From: an uncultured Gemmatimonadota bacterium | GTDB taxonomy: Bacteria; Gemmatimonadota; Gemmatimonadetes; Gemmatimonadales; Gemmatimonadaceae | NCBI GenBank assembly: GCA_946480295.1 | Contig: CAMLIT010000038.1 | Span: 1-32,906, forward strand | Reading direction: 5' to 3' | DNA length: 32,906 nucleotides | Part shown: positions 23,731 to 31,245 of the stretch, piece after piece | How positions within the stretch are numbered: position 1 is the stretch's first letter | Layout of the letters: the number at the start of each line of letters is the position of its first letter | Made by a program: the position numbers and the translations under genes | Notes under the pieces: model-generated | Told to the model about the DNA's origin: nothing | Databases searched by the model: none | Seen by the model: only the letters and a program-made list of their open reading frames with translations

Positions 23731-24264
23731 ATGCGGTTCTACGGTCTGGTGCTCGTCGCGAGCGCGGCGGTTCTCGCCGCCTGCGGCGGCGGTGACAAGG
23801 GCGCGGCGCAGACGGACACGGCGGCGGCTGCTCCGGCGGCGGCTCCCGCTCCGGGGGCGGCGGCCGGCGCGAGCACGGGCGCGAGCACGGCGGCTGCTCC
23901 GGCTGGCGCGGTCGCGCAGGCGCCCGCCACGGGCGCGACCCACGAAGTGAAGATGATCGGCGACGAGAAGGGCTACCGCTTCGAGCCGGCCAACCTGACG
24001 ATCAAGCAGGGCGACGCGGTCAAGTTCGTCATGGTCGCCGGCGGCCCGCACAACGTCGCCTTCGACAACGTCACCGGCCCCGCGCACGACCAGCTCTCCG
24101 CCAACATGGGTCCGAACCAGACGGGCGACCTCTCCAGCCCGATGCTGATGAACCCGAACGAGGCCTACACGATCTCGTTCGCCAAGGTCCCGCCGGGCAC
24201 GTACAACTACCACTGCACGCCCCACCTCGCGATGGGGATGAAGGGCACGATCACCGTCCAGTAA
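23731..24264 (+). CDS. Plastocyanin/pseudoazurin-like cupredoxin lipoprotein
   Basis: The 177-residue product is a small blue copper protein on a lipid anchor. MRFYGLVLVASAAVLAAC gives a lipobox with Cys18. An Ala/Gly/Pro/Thr-rich linker follows to about residue 70, then the cupredoxin domain (71-177). Type 1 copper ligands are His107 (GGPHNVAF), Cys162 and His165 in YHCTPH, and Met170 (GMKG), with plastocyanin-like C-x2-H-x4-M spacing. It is likely an envelope electron carrier. The ATG at 23731 follows GGAGG by 10 nt. It is divergent from the his operon, behind a Rex/CRP-type operator, and ends in its own terminator. Confidence 0.92.
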   Translation: MRFYGLVLVASAAVLAACGGGDKGAAQTDTAAAAPAAAPAPGAAAGASTGASTAAAPAGAVAQAPATGATHEVKMIGDEKGYRFEPANLTIKQGDAVKFVMVAGGPHNVAFDNVTGPAHDQLSANMGPNQTGDLSSPMLMNPNEAYTISFAKVPPGTYNYHCTPHLAMGMKGTITVQ

Positions 24265-24285
24265 CGGGCGATCGGTCGCGATACG

Positions 24286-24320
24286 ACGGAGCGGGGGCGC
24301 ATGCCTCCGCTCCGTTTGTC
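24286..24320 (+). terminator. Intrinsic terminator of the cupredoxin gene
   Basis: ACGGAGCGGGGGC (24286-24298), loop GCAT, GCCTCCGCTCCGT (24303-24315): a 13-bp stem with one G-T pair, followed by TTGTC. It begins 22 bp after the stop codon. Confidence 0.75.
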
Positions 24321-24394
24321 GCTCAGGGGGTGCCCCGCGCTGGCCCGGCCCCTGCTCCTTGCATCGGGCGAACGGCTCCCCGATACTCGCCAGG

Positions 24395-26125
24395 ATGACG
24401 ATGGTCACCTCCGAACACCGCCAGCACATCCCGCGGCCGGTCTGGATGTCCGCACGCGCCCGCAACGCGATGCGCCGGCCCGTCTTCATCGGGGCGGTGG
24501 GGGTCGGGACCTTCGTCACGGCGCTCGTGGCGATGGTCGTCATGCCGCAGTCGACCGAGCGCGCCGCGCAGGCCGTCGCGCCGAAGGCGTCGGAGTGGCC
24601 GGACACCGCGGCGCTCATCTCGGTGGTCGACACCGCCCGCGTGCACCTCGCCCGCGCGGACTCCGCGCTCGCCATCTCGCGGCAGCGCGCGCTCCTCATC
24701 GCGCAGGCGCCCCCCGACACCGTCGATTCCGCGCTCCAGGCGCGGCGCGACTCGCTCGACGCGAGCATCGCGGCGCTCAGTCGCCTGCTCACCCGCGCCG
24801 ACAACGCTCCCCTGCCCGCGTCCTATCGCGCGATCGCCGAAGCCCCGGCGCTCGCCGGCGATCCGCGGGTGAAGGCGCTCCTCGACTCGCTCGCCGAGAT
24901 CGACAAGGAGCGCGAGAGCGTCGGCGCGCTCGGCGGCGCCGACCCGACCTTCGTTGCCCTCACCACCCGGGCCACGGAGATCGGGCGCGAGATCCAGACC
25001 ATCGGGGCGACCAGGCGTGACGACATGCAGCGCACCCTGGCGACCCTCACGCCCGCCACGCCGCCGGCCAGCGGGGCGCAGATGGCCGCCGCCGACACGC
25101 TGACGCACACCGCGCAGCGCGACACCGCGCTCGCCGCGTACAGCGTCGCGACGGCCCAGCTCGCGCGCGCGCGCCAGAAGGCCGTGGTCCTCCAGCAGCG
25201 CGCCGACCGCGCGCGCGAGATCGCGACGACGAGCGCGCCGCCCCTCGCCCTCCTCGCCGCGGCGCTCGTCGTCGGCATCGTCCTCGGCTTCGGCGTCGCC
25301 CTCGCCGCCGAGATCCGCCGGCCGCGCATCGCCGACGAGCACGAGACCGAGTGGGCGGCCGGCGCTCGCGTCCTCGCGTCGGTGAGGCCCCAGCCGCCCG
25401 CGCCCGAACGCGCCCGGCGCTCCGCCGATCGCGCCGCCCCGCCGTACATCGATCCGGCGTCGGACGCGTACCAGCTCGTCTACCTCGCCGTCGCGACCGC
25501 GGGTGCGAACCTGCTGATGCTGACCGTGACGGGCAGCGAGCCGGCGATCAACGCCATCGTCGCCGTCAACTTCGCCGCGATCGCCGCTGAGGAGGCGCGC
25601 AACGTCCTCGTCATCGACACCGACGTCGCGACGTCGTCCGTCGCGTCGGCGCTCCGGCTGCACGCCGACCCCGGCCTCGTCGAGGTGCTCGACGGGCGCG
25701 CGGAGTGGCCGGAGGCGACCGTCCAGGCGACCGTTGGCCGCGACCGCACCATCGACGTCGTGCCGAGCGGCACGGGCCAGCCGCTGCCGGCCGCCGGCGA
25801 GATCACCGCGCTCCTGCGCCGCGACATCACGCGGCTCGCGCGGCACTACGACGCGATCATCGTCGTCGCGCCGATCGACCTGGCCACCGAGGGGCTGCCC
25901 GGCGCGCTGCCGATCGGCGACGCGGTCTACTGCGCGCGCCTCGGCTACACGCGCGTCAACGCGCTGCGCCGGGGGATGGTCGGACTCCGGCAGGCCGGGG
26001 GCAATCCCGTCGGCGTGGTGCTGTGGGACGCCGAGCCGCCGGTGCTGCTCACCCCCGAGGAGCTGGCCGCCGGACCGCGGCCGTGGCGCACGTCGGAGAT
26101 GCCGGTCGCGGGCGCGACTCGTTAA
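24395..26125 (+). CDS. Wzc/BY-kinase-like membrane protein with degenerate P-loop
   Basis: The 576-residue product has the plan of a polysaccharide co-polymerase/BY-kinase: TM1 at about 29-50, a long charged helical periplasmic part (about 70-275, likely coiled-coil), TM2 at 282-306, then a cytoplasmic ParA/BY-kinase-like domain. In that domain Walker A' (ARNVLVIDTDVATSSVASAL, 401-420) and a Walker B-like HYDAIIVVAP (484-493) are clear, but the P-loop position reads TGSEPAINAIVAVNFA, with neither the GK nor the following S/T. ATP hydrolysis or tyrosine kinase activity is therefore doubtful. No Tyr-rich tail is present. No polysaccharide genes are nearby. Start: ATG 24395; a TTG at 24359 is less likely. 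Confidence 0.8.
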   Translation: MTMVTSEHRQHIPRPVWMSARARNAMRRPVFIGAVGVGTFVTALVAMVVMPQSTERAAQAVAPKASEWPDTAALISVVDTARVHLARADSALAISRQRALLIAQAPPDTVDSALQARRDSLDASIAALSRLLTRADNAPLPASYRAIAEAPALAGDPRVKALLDSLAEIDKERESVGALGGADPTFVALTTRATEIGREIQTIGATRRDDMQRTLATLTPATPPASGAQMAAADTLTHTAQRDTALAAYSVATAQLARARQKAVVLQQRADRAREIATTSAPPLALLAAALVVGIVLGFGVALAAEIRRPRIADEHETEWAAGARVLASVRPQPPAPERARRSADRAAPPYIDPASDAYQLVYLAVATAGANLLMLTVTGSEPAINAIVAVNFAAIAAEEARNVLVIDTDVATSSVASALRLHADPGLVEVLDGRAEWPEATVQATVGRDRTIDVVPSGTGQPLPAAGEITALLRRDITRLARHYDAIIVVAPIDLATEGLPGALPIGDAVYCARLGYTRVNALRRGMVGLRQAGGNPVGVVLWDAEPPVLLTPEELAAGPRPWRTSEMPVAGATR

Positions 26126-26133
26126 GCTTCGGC

Positions 26134-26562
26134 ATGCTCGCCGATATCCTGCTGCGCGCGGAGCGGCTGCACCTGCTCCGCGTGATGACGTGGGGCGCCG
26201 GCAGCGTCGTCGTGGGCACCGCGCTCTTCGTGTTCCTCGCGGTCCGCGGCCTCCGTTCGCCTCTCCTCCGGGACTTCGGCGCCGCGATGCTCGTGCTCGG
26301 CGGGCTCGAGCTGCTCGGCGCCGCCATCAGCTATCACGGCCTCGCGCTGCGGGACTATGCCGCGGCCGTGCGACTCGATCACATGCTGTGGTTCGAGCTG
26401 GGCTTCGCCGTCGCCGCTGCCCTCGCGGGCATCGCGCTCGCCGTCACCGCCTGGCGCCTGGCGCGGCGGATCGGCGTCGTCGGGGGCGGCGTGGCGCTCA
26501 CCGTGCACGCGCTGGCCGTGGCGCTCCTCGACCTGCAACTCGCTCTCGCCCTCAGGCGCTGA
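26134..26562 (+). CDS. Small four-helix membrane protein, unknown family
   Basis: The 142-residue product has four hydrophobic segments: about 20-41 (WGAGSVVVGTALFVFLAV), 49-66 (FGAAMLVLGGLELLGAAI), 87-108 (LWFELGFAVAAALAGIALAV) and 115-137. The gene follows the BY-kinase-like gene by 8 bp, and the next gene begins 1 bp after its stop, so all three are probably cotranscribed. I do not recognise the family with certainty. The start is the ATG at 26134; no strong Shine-Dalgarno is seen. Confidence 0.75.
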   Translation: MLADILLRAERLHLLRVMTWGAGSVVVGTALFVFLAVRGLRSPLLRDFGAAMLVLGGLELLGAAISYHGLALRDYAAAVRLDHMLWFELGFAVAAALAGIALAVTAWRLARRIGVVGGGVALTVHALAVALLDLQLALALRR

Positions 26563-26563
26563 C

Positions 26564-27046
26564 ATGGCAGAAGTCACCCTCGACCTTCGCGGCCAGCCGA
26601 AAGCGGAAGCGTACGACCAGCTCGCGACCCACGTCGCCGCCGTCCTCGAAGGGATCACCGACGACGTCGCCGGCATGGCCACCATCGCCGCCTTGCTGCA
26701 CCACGGCTTCGGCCACCTGTGGACCGGCTTCTACCGGCTCGTCGCGCCCGACCTGCTGCGCGTGGGCCCGTATCAGGGCACCCTCGGCTGCCTCGACATC
26801 GCCGTCGGCCGGGGCGTCTGCGGAACCGCCGCCGCGCAACGGCGTACAGTCATCGTGCCGGAGGTGGCCGCGTTTCCCGGCCACATCACCTGCGACGCAC
26901 GGTCGCGGTCGGAGATCGTCGTACCCGTGCTCGATCGCTCGGGCGCCCTCGTCGCCGTCCTCGACATCGATTCCGAGATCCCGGCGGCGTTCGACGAGGA
27001 CGACCGGCGCGGACTCGAGCGGCTGGTCGGCTGGTTCCGGCACTGA
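26564..27046 (+). CDS. msrC: Free methionine-(R)-sulfoxide reductase (GAF-type fRMsr)
   Basis: A 160-residue single GAF domain. The three conserved cysteines of fRMsr are present: Cys76 (GTLGCLDIAVGRG), Cys86 (GVCGTAA) and Cys110 (HITCDARSRSEIVVPV). Other GAF landmarks are HHGFGHLWTGFYRL and ALVAVLDIDSEIPAAFDEDD. The enzyme reduces free Met-R-sulfoxide to methionine with thioredoxin-type reductants, so it belongs to oxidative damage repair. It begins 1 bp after the stop of the membrane-protein gene. Confidence 0.9.
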   Translation: MAEVTLDLRGQPKAEAYDQLATHVAAVLEGITDDVAGMATIAALLHHGFGHLWTGFYRLVAPDLLRVGPYQGTLGCLDIAVGRGVCGTAAAQRRTVIVPEVAAFPGHITCDARSRSEIVVPVLDRSGALVAVLDIDSEIPAAFDEDDRRGLERLVGWFRH

Positions 27047-27072
27047 CCCGTGCGTCGGCGGTGCGCCGGCGC

Positions 27073-27078
27073 TATCTT
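27073..27078 (+). promoter_or_regulatory. Candidate -10 element (TATCTT) for the HD-protein gene
   Basis: GCGCTATCTTGG lies in an otherwise GC-rich gap, 37 nt before the ATG at 27116. The same GCGCTATCTT occurs on the minus strand at 556-565 upstream of parA. No -35 hexamer at normal distance was recognised. Confidence 0.3.
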
Positions 27079-27115
27079 GGAGGCCCGCAGTTCCCGTCGT
27101 GCCTGATGGCCTGAG

Positions 27116-27745
27116 ATGACGATCACCGGGTATTCGGATCGGATCAACCACGCGCTCGCGTTCGCGGCGAAGCATCACGATCGGCAGGTGCGCAAGGGCA
27201 CGCGTCTGCCGTACATCACCCATCCCGCGAACGTCGCCATCATCCTGACGCGGTACGACCAGGACGAGGACACCGTGGTCGCCGGCATCCTGCACGACGT
27301 GATCGAGGATTGCGTCCGCGAGCACTACACCCGCGAGATGCTCGAGCAGCGCATCGCCGACAAGTTCGGCTCGGCGGTGCTCGAGAGCGTGCTCGCGGTG
27401 ACGAAGCGGGAAGTCGACGGCGAGGGCGTGCCCCTCTCCAGCGAGGAGCAGAAGGAGGACTACCTCCAGCGCCTCGCCCAGGCCGACACGCGGGCGCTCT
27501 GGGTCTGCGCCGCGGACAAGGTGCACAACGCGAACTCCATCCTCGCGGACCTCAAGCGGACGATCGATCCCGGCTCGGTGTGGAGCCGCTTCAACGTCGG
27601 CAAGGACGGCACGATCCGCTGGTACCGCGCCGTCCACGACCGGCTGCGCGAGATCGGCTTCGACGCGCCGATCATGGACGAGCTCGAGCAGGTCGTCGTG
27701 GCCCTCGAGCGGGAGATGGCGCCGGCGGGCTCGGCGCGGCACTGA
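27116..27745 (+). CDS. HD-domain protein of the RelA/SpoT hydrolase type (small alarmone hydrolase-like)
   Basis: The 209-residue product carries only the HD hydrolase half of the RelA/SpoT family: RKGTRLPYITHPANVAIIL with His36, VAGILHDVIED with His60-Asp61 and later VCAADKVHNANSIL. The synthetase and the TGS/ACT regions are absent. Related small alarmone hydrolases degrade ppGpp or act on other nucleotides. The conserved metal-binding residues look intact, so it is likely active. It lies 69 bp after msrC and ends before a bidirectional hairpin. Substrate is inferred from family only. Confidence 0.85.
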   Translation: MTITGYSDRINHALAFAAKHHDRQVRKGTRLPYITHPANVAIILTRYDQDEDTVVAGILHDVIEDCVREHYTREMLEQRIADKFGSAVLESVLAVTKREVDGEGVPLSSEEQKEDYLQRLAQADTRALWVCAADKVHNANSILADLKRTIDPGSVWSRFNVGKDGTIRWYRAVHDRLREIGFDAPIMDELEQVVVALEREMAPAGSARH

Positions 27746-27773
27746 GCGGCGAACGCGCCGCTCTCGAACGACG

Positions 27774-27800
27774 AGGGCCGCCCGGACGATGGGCGGCCCT
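27774..27800. terminator. Bidirectional hairpin between the HD-protein gene and ispG
   Basis: AGGGCCGCCC (27774-27783), 7-nt loop, GGGCGGCCCT (27791-27800). It sits between two convergent genes, 28 bp and 32 bp from their stops. The T-content after the stem is low on both strands. Confidence 0.6.
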
Positions 27801-27832
27801 TCGTGCATCCGGCATCCGCGCCGACCGCGGCG

Positions 27833-29062
27833 TCAGCGCACGGCGACGGGGGACGGGTAGCGCCGCTCGACGTAGTCCTCGAGGATGCGCAGGAACTCCT
27901 GCACGATCGTGTCGCCGCGCAGCGTCGTGAGCAGCTTCCCGTCCACGTAGACCGGCGCCTTCGGCTCCTCGAAGGTGCCGGGGAGGGAGATGCCGATGTT
28001 CGCGTGCTTCGACTCGCCGGGGCCGTTCACCACGCATCCCATCACCGCGACCTTCATCTCCTCCACGCCCGGGTGCTGCTCCCGCCAGACGGGCATCTGC
28101 TCGCGGATGTAGGTCTGGATGTCCTCCGCGAGGTGCTGGAAGAAGGAGGACGTCGTCCGGCCGCATCCCGGGCACGCCGTGACCTGCGGGGCGAAGCTCC
28201 GCAGCCCGAGCGACTGGAGGATCTGCTGCGCGACGAGCACCTCCTCGGTGCGATCGCCGTTCGGCTTCGGCGTCAGCGACACGCGGATCGTGTCGCCGAT
28301 CCCCTCGGCGAGAAGGATCGACAGCCCCGCCGTGCTCGCGACGATCCCCTTCATCCCCATGCCGGCCTCGGTGAGGCCCAGGTGCAACGGGTAGTCGCAG
28401 CGCGCCGCGAGCTTGCGATAGACCCGTACCAGGTCGGGGACGCCCGACACCTTGGCCGAGATGATGATCCGGTCGTGCCCGAGGCCGACCTCCTCCGCCA
28501 GCTCCGCGGAGCGCAGCGCGCTGGCGATCATCGCCTCAATGTACACGTCCTTCGCGTCCAGCGGCTCGGCGCGATGGGCATTCTCGTCCATGAGCTGCGT
28601 CAGCAGGTCCTGGTCGAGCGAGCCCCAGTTCACGCCGATGCGCACCGGCTTGCCGTTGGCGACGGCGATCTCGACGATCGTGCGGAAGTTCTCGTCGCGT
28701 CGCTTGCCGCCGACGTTCCCCGGGTTGATGCGGTACTTGGCCAGCGCCCGCGCGCACTCGGGGTATTTGGCGAGCAGCAGGTGCCCGTTGTAGTGGAAGT
28801 CGCCGACGACGGGGACGGTGCACCCCATGTCCGCGAGTCGCCGCGTCATCTCCGGGACCGCGGCGGCGGCTTCCTCGTTGTTCACCGTCACGCGGACGAT
28901 CTGTGAGCCGGCGCGGGCGAGCGCGGCCACCTGCGCCGCGGTGGCCGCCGCGTCCGCGGTGTCGGTGTTGGTCATGGACTGCACCACGACCGGGTAGGCG
29001 GATCCGACGGGGACGTCGCCGACCCAGGTGGTGACGGTCTGTCTGCGTTCCTGGAAGCTCAC
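27833..29062 (-). CDS. ispG: 4-hydroxy-3-methylbut-2-enyl-diphosphate synthase IspG (GcpE)
   Basis: IspG is the iron-sulfur enzyme of the MEP pathway that turns MEcPP into HMBPP. The 409-residue product has [12 protein letters not shown] near its start, [30 protein letters not shown], and the [4Fe-4S] cysteines in [11 protein letters not shown] and [10 protein letters not shown]. The short bacterial form, without the plant-type insert, fits. The start is a GTG at 29060-29062 with GAGGTG about 7 nt upstream; a TATATT sequence on the minus strand at 29088-29093 may be its -10. Confidence 0.96.
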   Translation of the reverse strand: MSFQERRQTVTTWVGDVPVGSAYPVVVQSMTNTDTADAAATAAQVAALARAGSQIVRVTVNNEEAAAAVPEMTRRLADMGCTVPVVGDFHYNGHLLLAKYPECARALAKYRINPGNVGGKRRDENFRTIVEIAVANGKPVRIGVNWGSLDQDLLTQLMDENAHRAEPLDAKDVYIEAMIASALRSAELAEEVGLGHDRIIISAKVSGVPDLVRVYRKLAARCDYPLHLGLTEAGMGMKGIVASTAGLSILLAEGIGDTIRVSLTPKPNGDRTEEVLVAQQILQSLGLRSFAPQVTACPGCGRTTSSFFQHLAEDIQTYIREQMPVWREQHPGVEEMKVAVMGCVVNGPGESKHANIGISLPGTFEEPKAPVYVDGKLLTTLRGDTIVQEFLRILEDYVERRYPSPVAVR

Positions 29063-29182
29063 GTGAAGGCACCTCGCTGCTGGGTGGAATATACCCGGCG
29101 ATACGGCGGGGGGCAGTCGCCGCTAGGCGTTTGGCGTCGGAAGGCGTAGCTTGCGGCAGCACGCACTTCCGGAGCGAGGCAC

Positions 29183-29605
29183 ATGGCGCAGGAAACCGAA
29201 GCAGCCGAACGCAGCACGCCGCCGAGACGGCGGCACTGGAAGCGGTGGGTCGCCCTCGTGATCGCGATCGTGATCCTGGTGCCGATCGCGTACATCAGCC
29301 TGAAGACCGTCGTGGCGCTGCATTACACGTATTCGCACGGGCGCCGCGCCGGGTACGTGCAGAAGTTCTCCAAGAAGGGGTGGATCTGCCCGACGTGGGA
29401 GGGCGAGCTGGCGATGGTGAACGTGCCCGGCGCCATGCAGGAGAAGTGGGAGTTCAGCGTGCGGAACGACAGCGTCGCGAACGTGATCCTGAAAAGCATG
29501 GGAAGCCGAGTATCGCTGACGTACGACCAGCACAAGGGCGTCCCGACCTCCTGCTTCGGCGAGACGGAGTACTTCGTGGACAGCATAGAGGTCCTGGGAC
29601 AGTGA
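29183..29605 (+). CDS. Single-TM protein of unknown function
   Basis: The 140-residue product has a basic N-terminal cytoplasmic segment (RRRHWKRW), one transmembrane helix (about 22-44, WVALVIAIVILVPIAYISLKTVV) and a probable periplasmic domain with YSHGRRAGYVQKFSKKGWICPTWEGELAMV and a second cysteine in TSCFGETEYF. The two cysteines could form a disulfide. The YxxGxRAGxxQKFSKKGxxCxTxEGEL pattern appears to me to be conserved in a family sometimes labelled 6-phosphogluconate dehydrogenase in databases, a label this short protein does not support. The start ATG is at 29183; a TAGCTT word lies 30 nt before it. Confidence 0.8.
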   Translation: MAQETEAAERSTPPRRRHWKRWVALVIAIVILVPIAYISLKTVVALHYTYSHGRRAGYVQKFSKKGWICPTWEGELAMVNVPGAMQEKWEFSVRNDSVANVILKSMGSRVSLTYDQHKGVPTSCFGETEYFVDSIEVLGQ

Positions 29606-29612
29606 ACGGCTA

Positions 29613-29641
29613 TTGACCCCTCGCCGACTCAACACTACTTT
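29613..29641 (+). promoter_or_regulatory. Probable cspA promoter
   Basis: TTGACC (29613-29618), 17-bp spacer, TACTTT (29636-29641): a good sigma-70-type promoter. Transcription would start near 29648 and leave a 5' leader of about 140 nt before the cold-shock gene. Confidence 0.6.
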
Positions 29642-29655
29642 CGCCAGCGCTGGAT

Positions 29656-29768
29656 ACCGGATTCCGGCTTCCGTCGGAGTCCGGTTTCAGTCTGCACGGC
29701 CCGCGGAACACGGTGTTCTTGCGGTCAGGACATTGTCAGGGTACGGCGCGTTCCGCTCCCTCGACAAT
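29656..29768 (+). promoter_or_regulatory. Structured 5' leader of the cold-shock gene
   Basis: Two hairpins lie in the leader. The first pairs ACCGGATTCCG (29656-29666) with CGGAGTCCGGT (29675-29685), an 11-bp stem with one T-G pair and an 8-nt loop. The second, 29732-29768, pairs ATTGTC with GACAAT, then GGG with CCC and CGG with CCG. It ends 9 nt before the AGGAG ribosome site (29778-29782). Long folded leaders are typical for cold-induced csp messages. Confidence 0.45.
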
Positions 29769-29788
29769 CGTACTTTCAGGAGTGGGAC

Positions 29789-30001
29789 ATGCGTACGACC
29801 GGCAAGGTGAAGTGGTTCAACGACGCGAAGGGTTTCGGCTTCATCACCCCCGACGGTGGTGAGAAGGACTGCTTCGTGCACTACAGCTCGATCCAGGGCA
29901 GCGGCTTCAAGACGCTGGCCGAAGGCGACTCGGTGGAGTTCGACCTCGTGCAGGGCCAGAAGGGGCCGGCTGCCGAGAATGTCGTGCGCGCGTCCCGCTG
30001 A
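29789..30001 (+). CDS. Cold-shock protein (CspA family)
   Basis: The 70-residue product is a single cold-shock domain: [20 protein letters not shown] (RNP1 KGFGFI) and DCFVHYSSI (RNP2), with [20 protein letters not shown] at the end. It is a nucleic-acid chaperone binding single-stranded RNA and DNA. AGGAG lies 6 nt before the ATG. The gene has a probable promoter at 29613 with a 140-nt leader and a strong terminator 19 bp downstream, so it is monocistronic. Whether it is cold-induced cannot be read from the sequence. Confidence 0.97.
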   Translation: MRTTGKVKWFNDAKGFGFITPDGGEKDCFVHYSSIQGSGFKTLAEGDSVEFDLVQGQKGPAAENVVRASR

Positions 30002-30020
30002 CAAGCGGACCGAAAACGGC

Positions 30021-30058
30021 ACCGGGGCGCTCTCGAAAGAGGGCGCCCCGGTTTTTTT
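30021..30058 (+). terminator. Intrinsic terminator of the cold-shock gene
   Basis: ACCGGGGCGC ... GCGCCCCGGT forms a 10-bp stem, extended by TCT/AGA around a CGAA loop with a small bulge, followed by seven T (30052-30058). This is a canonical terminator; it ends 4 bp before the convergent gene at 30063. Confidence 0.92.
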
Positions 30059-30062
30059 CTAC

Positions 30063-30437
30063 CTACCGGCGCCGCGGCGGCCGACCTCGCCTGGGAGGCG
30101 TCGCGATCTCCACCGCCTCGCGCAACGCGGCCGTGAGGTCGGCGCGCACGGCGCCGAGGTCGATCCGCAGCGTCCCGTGCTCGCCGATGGCCGTGGTGCC
30201 ATCGCGGGCGCAGAGCTCTCTTGCAAGATGCACCGCTCGCTCGACCGGCAACGCCAGCTCGTCGATGAGGGTCTGGACTACTGCCAGGTGGACGAGCGCC
30301 TCGAAGGAGACCTCGCGCGTGATCCCCTGGCGCTCGCGGACCACACCCGGTAGCTCGTGTCGAGACAGCACGTTGTCCACCCACTTGGTGGGGCAGGAGA
30401 GCGCAACAGACACTGTTGCAACGTGATACGATCTCAT
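30063..30437 (-). CDS. Small predicted DNA-binding protein with basic AT-hook-like tail
   Basis: The 124-residue product begins MRSYHVATVSVALSCPTKWVDNVLSRHELPGV, then REVSFEALVHLAVVQTLIDELALPVERAVHLARELC; the pattern resembles the helix-turn-helix modules that precede DUF433-type or MerR-like regulators. The C-terminus PPRRGRPPRRR has the GRP core of an AT-hook. The start ATG is at 30435-30437, with GAGG about 10 nt upstream. Just before it and again 58 bp further lie two palindromes of the form TCCTCTTNNNNGAGGA, so autoregulation and control of the divergent beta-barrel gene are likely. The exact family is not recognised. Its 5' DNA is clearly less GC-rich than the rest of the window. Confidence 0.7.
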   Translation of the reverse strand: MRSYHVATVSVALSCPTKWVDNVLSRHELPGVVRERQGITREVSFEALVHLAVVQTLIDELALPVERAVHLARELCARDGTTAIGEHGTLRIDLGAVRADLTAALREAVEIATPPRRGRPPRRR

Positions 30438-30446
30438 GAGAAATAA

Positions 30447-30462
30447 TCCTCTTCAGAGAGGA
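30447..30462. promoter_or_regulatory. Operator copy 1, TCCTCTTCAGAGAGGA
   Basis: With flanks the palindrome is ATCCTCT-TCAG-AGAGGAT (7-bp arms). It shares TCCTCTTNNNNGAGGA with copy 2. It starts 10 bp from the ATG of the DNA-binding protein and sits directly before TATAAT (30463-30468), the likely -10 of the divergent transcript, i.e. in the promoter spacer. Confidence 0.6.
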
Positions 30463-30468
30463 TATAAT
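30463..30468 (+). promoter_or_regulatory. Candidate -10 element TATAAT
   Basis: A perfect TATAAT, rare in this GC-rich window, directly abuts operator copy 1. It would start a transcript near 30475, giving a 140-nt leader for the gene at 30618. No good -35 is visible, suggesting an activator or an atypical spacer. Confidence 0.45.
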
Positions 30469-30504
30469 TGCACGTGCCAGTCATGAGGGTCGGTGGCACA
30501 ATGT

Positions 30505-30520
30505 TCCTCTTACGTGAGGA
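30505..30520. promoter_or_regulatory. Operator copy 2, TCCTCTTACGTGAGGA
   Basis: Palindromic TTCCTC-N6-GAGGAA, matching copy 1 in 12 of 16 positions, including both TCCTC/GAGGA arms. The copies are 58 bp apart centre to centre, about 5.5 helical turns. It lies downstream of the TATAAT and would fall inside the transcript leader. Confidence 0.55.
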
Positions 30521-30617
30521 ATATTCCGCTCCGCCTCACCCCGCGCCAGGGGCTGCAACGGGATCTGGCACGGATCTGGAGACCGACCCCGCCGAACTTC
30601 CTTCCACGGAGTCCCCC

Positions 30618-31145
30618 ATGTCCCTCCGCATCACGGCCGCCCTGGCGCTGGCGCTCTCCGCCGCAGCGTTCCCCGCTGCCCGCGCCCAGAGCATGACCTC
30701 CATCGGCATCGCCGCCGGCGCCACCGTGCCCACCGGCGACTACGGCGATGCGACCCAGACGGGCTATCACGGGATGGTCACCCTCGACGTCCATCCCCCC
30801 CTCGCTCCGGCCGGCCTGCGCATCGACGGCATGTTCAACGAGCTCGCGTACAAGAGCTCCGTCTCGTCGGGCAAGTCGCGCGTCTGGGCCGCGACCGCGA
30901 ACCTCGTCGTCAACCCGTCCGGCTTCGTCGGGCCCTACCTCATCGGCGGATTGGGCGTGTACCACCAGACCTACCCGTCGTCGCTCCTCGGCGGCTCGGA
31001 GTCGACCACCAAGGCGGGGCTCAACGGCGGCATCGGCTTCCGCTTCGGCCTGACCGGCTTCTACGCCTTCGCCGAGGCGCGCTACCACAAGGTGCTCGAC
31101 CAGCCGACCAGCTTCGTACCGATCTCGTTCGGGCTCGTGTTCTGA
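30618..31145 (+). CDS. Small outer-membrane beta-barrel protein
   Basis: The 175-residue product has a signal peptide (MSLRITAALALALSAAAFPAARA, cleavage likely before QSM) and about eight amphipathic strands, e.g. MTSIGIAAGATVPTGDY, GMVTLDVHPP, GLRIDGMFNEL, GPYLIGGLGVYHQTY and FYAFAEARYHKV, ending in the aromatic FGLVF typical of outer-membrane barrels. Short 8-strand OmpA/OmpX-like barrels fit this size. The ATG at 30618 is chosen because the signal starts there, though the frame is open further upstream. Regulation by the divergent DNA-binding protein is suggested by the shared operators. Confidence 0.85.
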   Translation: MSLRITAALALALSAAAFPAARAQSMTSIGIAAGATVPTGDYGDATQTGYHGMVTLDVHPPLAPAGLRIDGMFNELAYKSSVSSGKSRVWAATANLVVNPSGFVGPYLIGGLGVYHQTYPSSLLGGSESTTKAGLNGGIGFRFGLTGFYAFAEARYHKVLDQPTSFVPISFGLVF

Positions 31146-31154
31146 AAAACAGTA

Positions 31155-31182
31155 GCGGGGCACGCCTTCCGGCGTGCCCCGC
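31155..31182. terminator. Bidirectional terminator hairpin
   Basis: GCGGGGCACGCC, loop TTCC, GGCGTGCCCCGC: a perfect 12-bp stem. On the minus strand it is followed by TACTGTTTTTC, so it fits as the terminator of the argGH transcript; on the plus strand it follows the beta-barrel gene by 9 bp. Confidence 0.8.
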
Positions 31183-31230
31183 ACTGGTCCCATAGTCCGA
31201 CGCTGGCGCGTCGGGACGAATCGGAGGGCG

Positions 31231-31245
31231 CCTCCCGCCTCCCGC
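31231..31245 (-). repeat. G-rich heptad repeat abutting the argH stop codon
   Basis: Immediately after the argH TAA the minus strand reads GCGGGAG, GCGGGAG, GC. This is the same heptad design and the same position, relative to the stop, as after mnmG and murB. Confidence 0.55.

Noticed and set aside
30468..30617. Upstream extension of the beta-barrel gene
   Set aside because: It would bury a clear signal peptide inside the protein and cover the operator; the ATG at 30618 begins the signal sequence.
30063..31145. Toxin-antitoxin reading of the divergent pair with operators
   Set aside because: The partner is an exported beta-barrel, not a toxin, and the genes diverge; a regulator with its target fits better.
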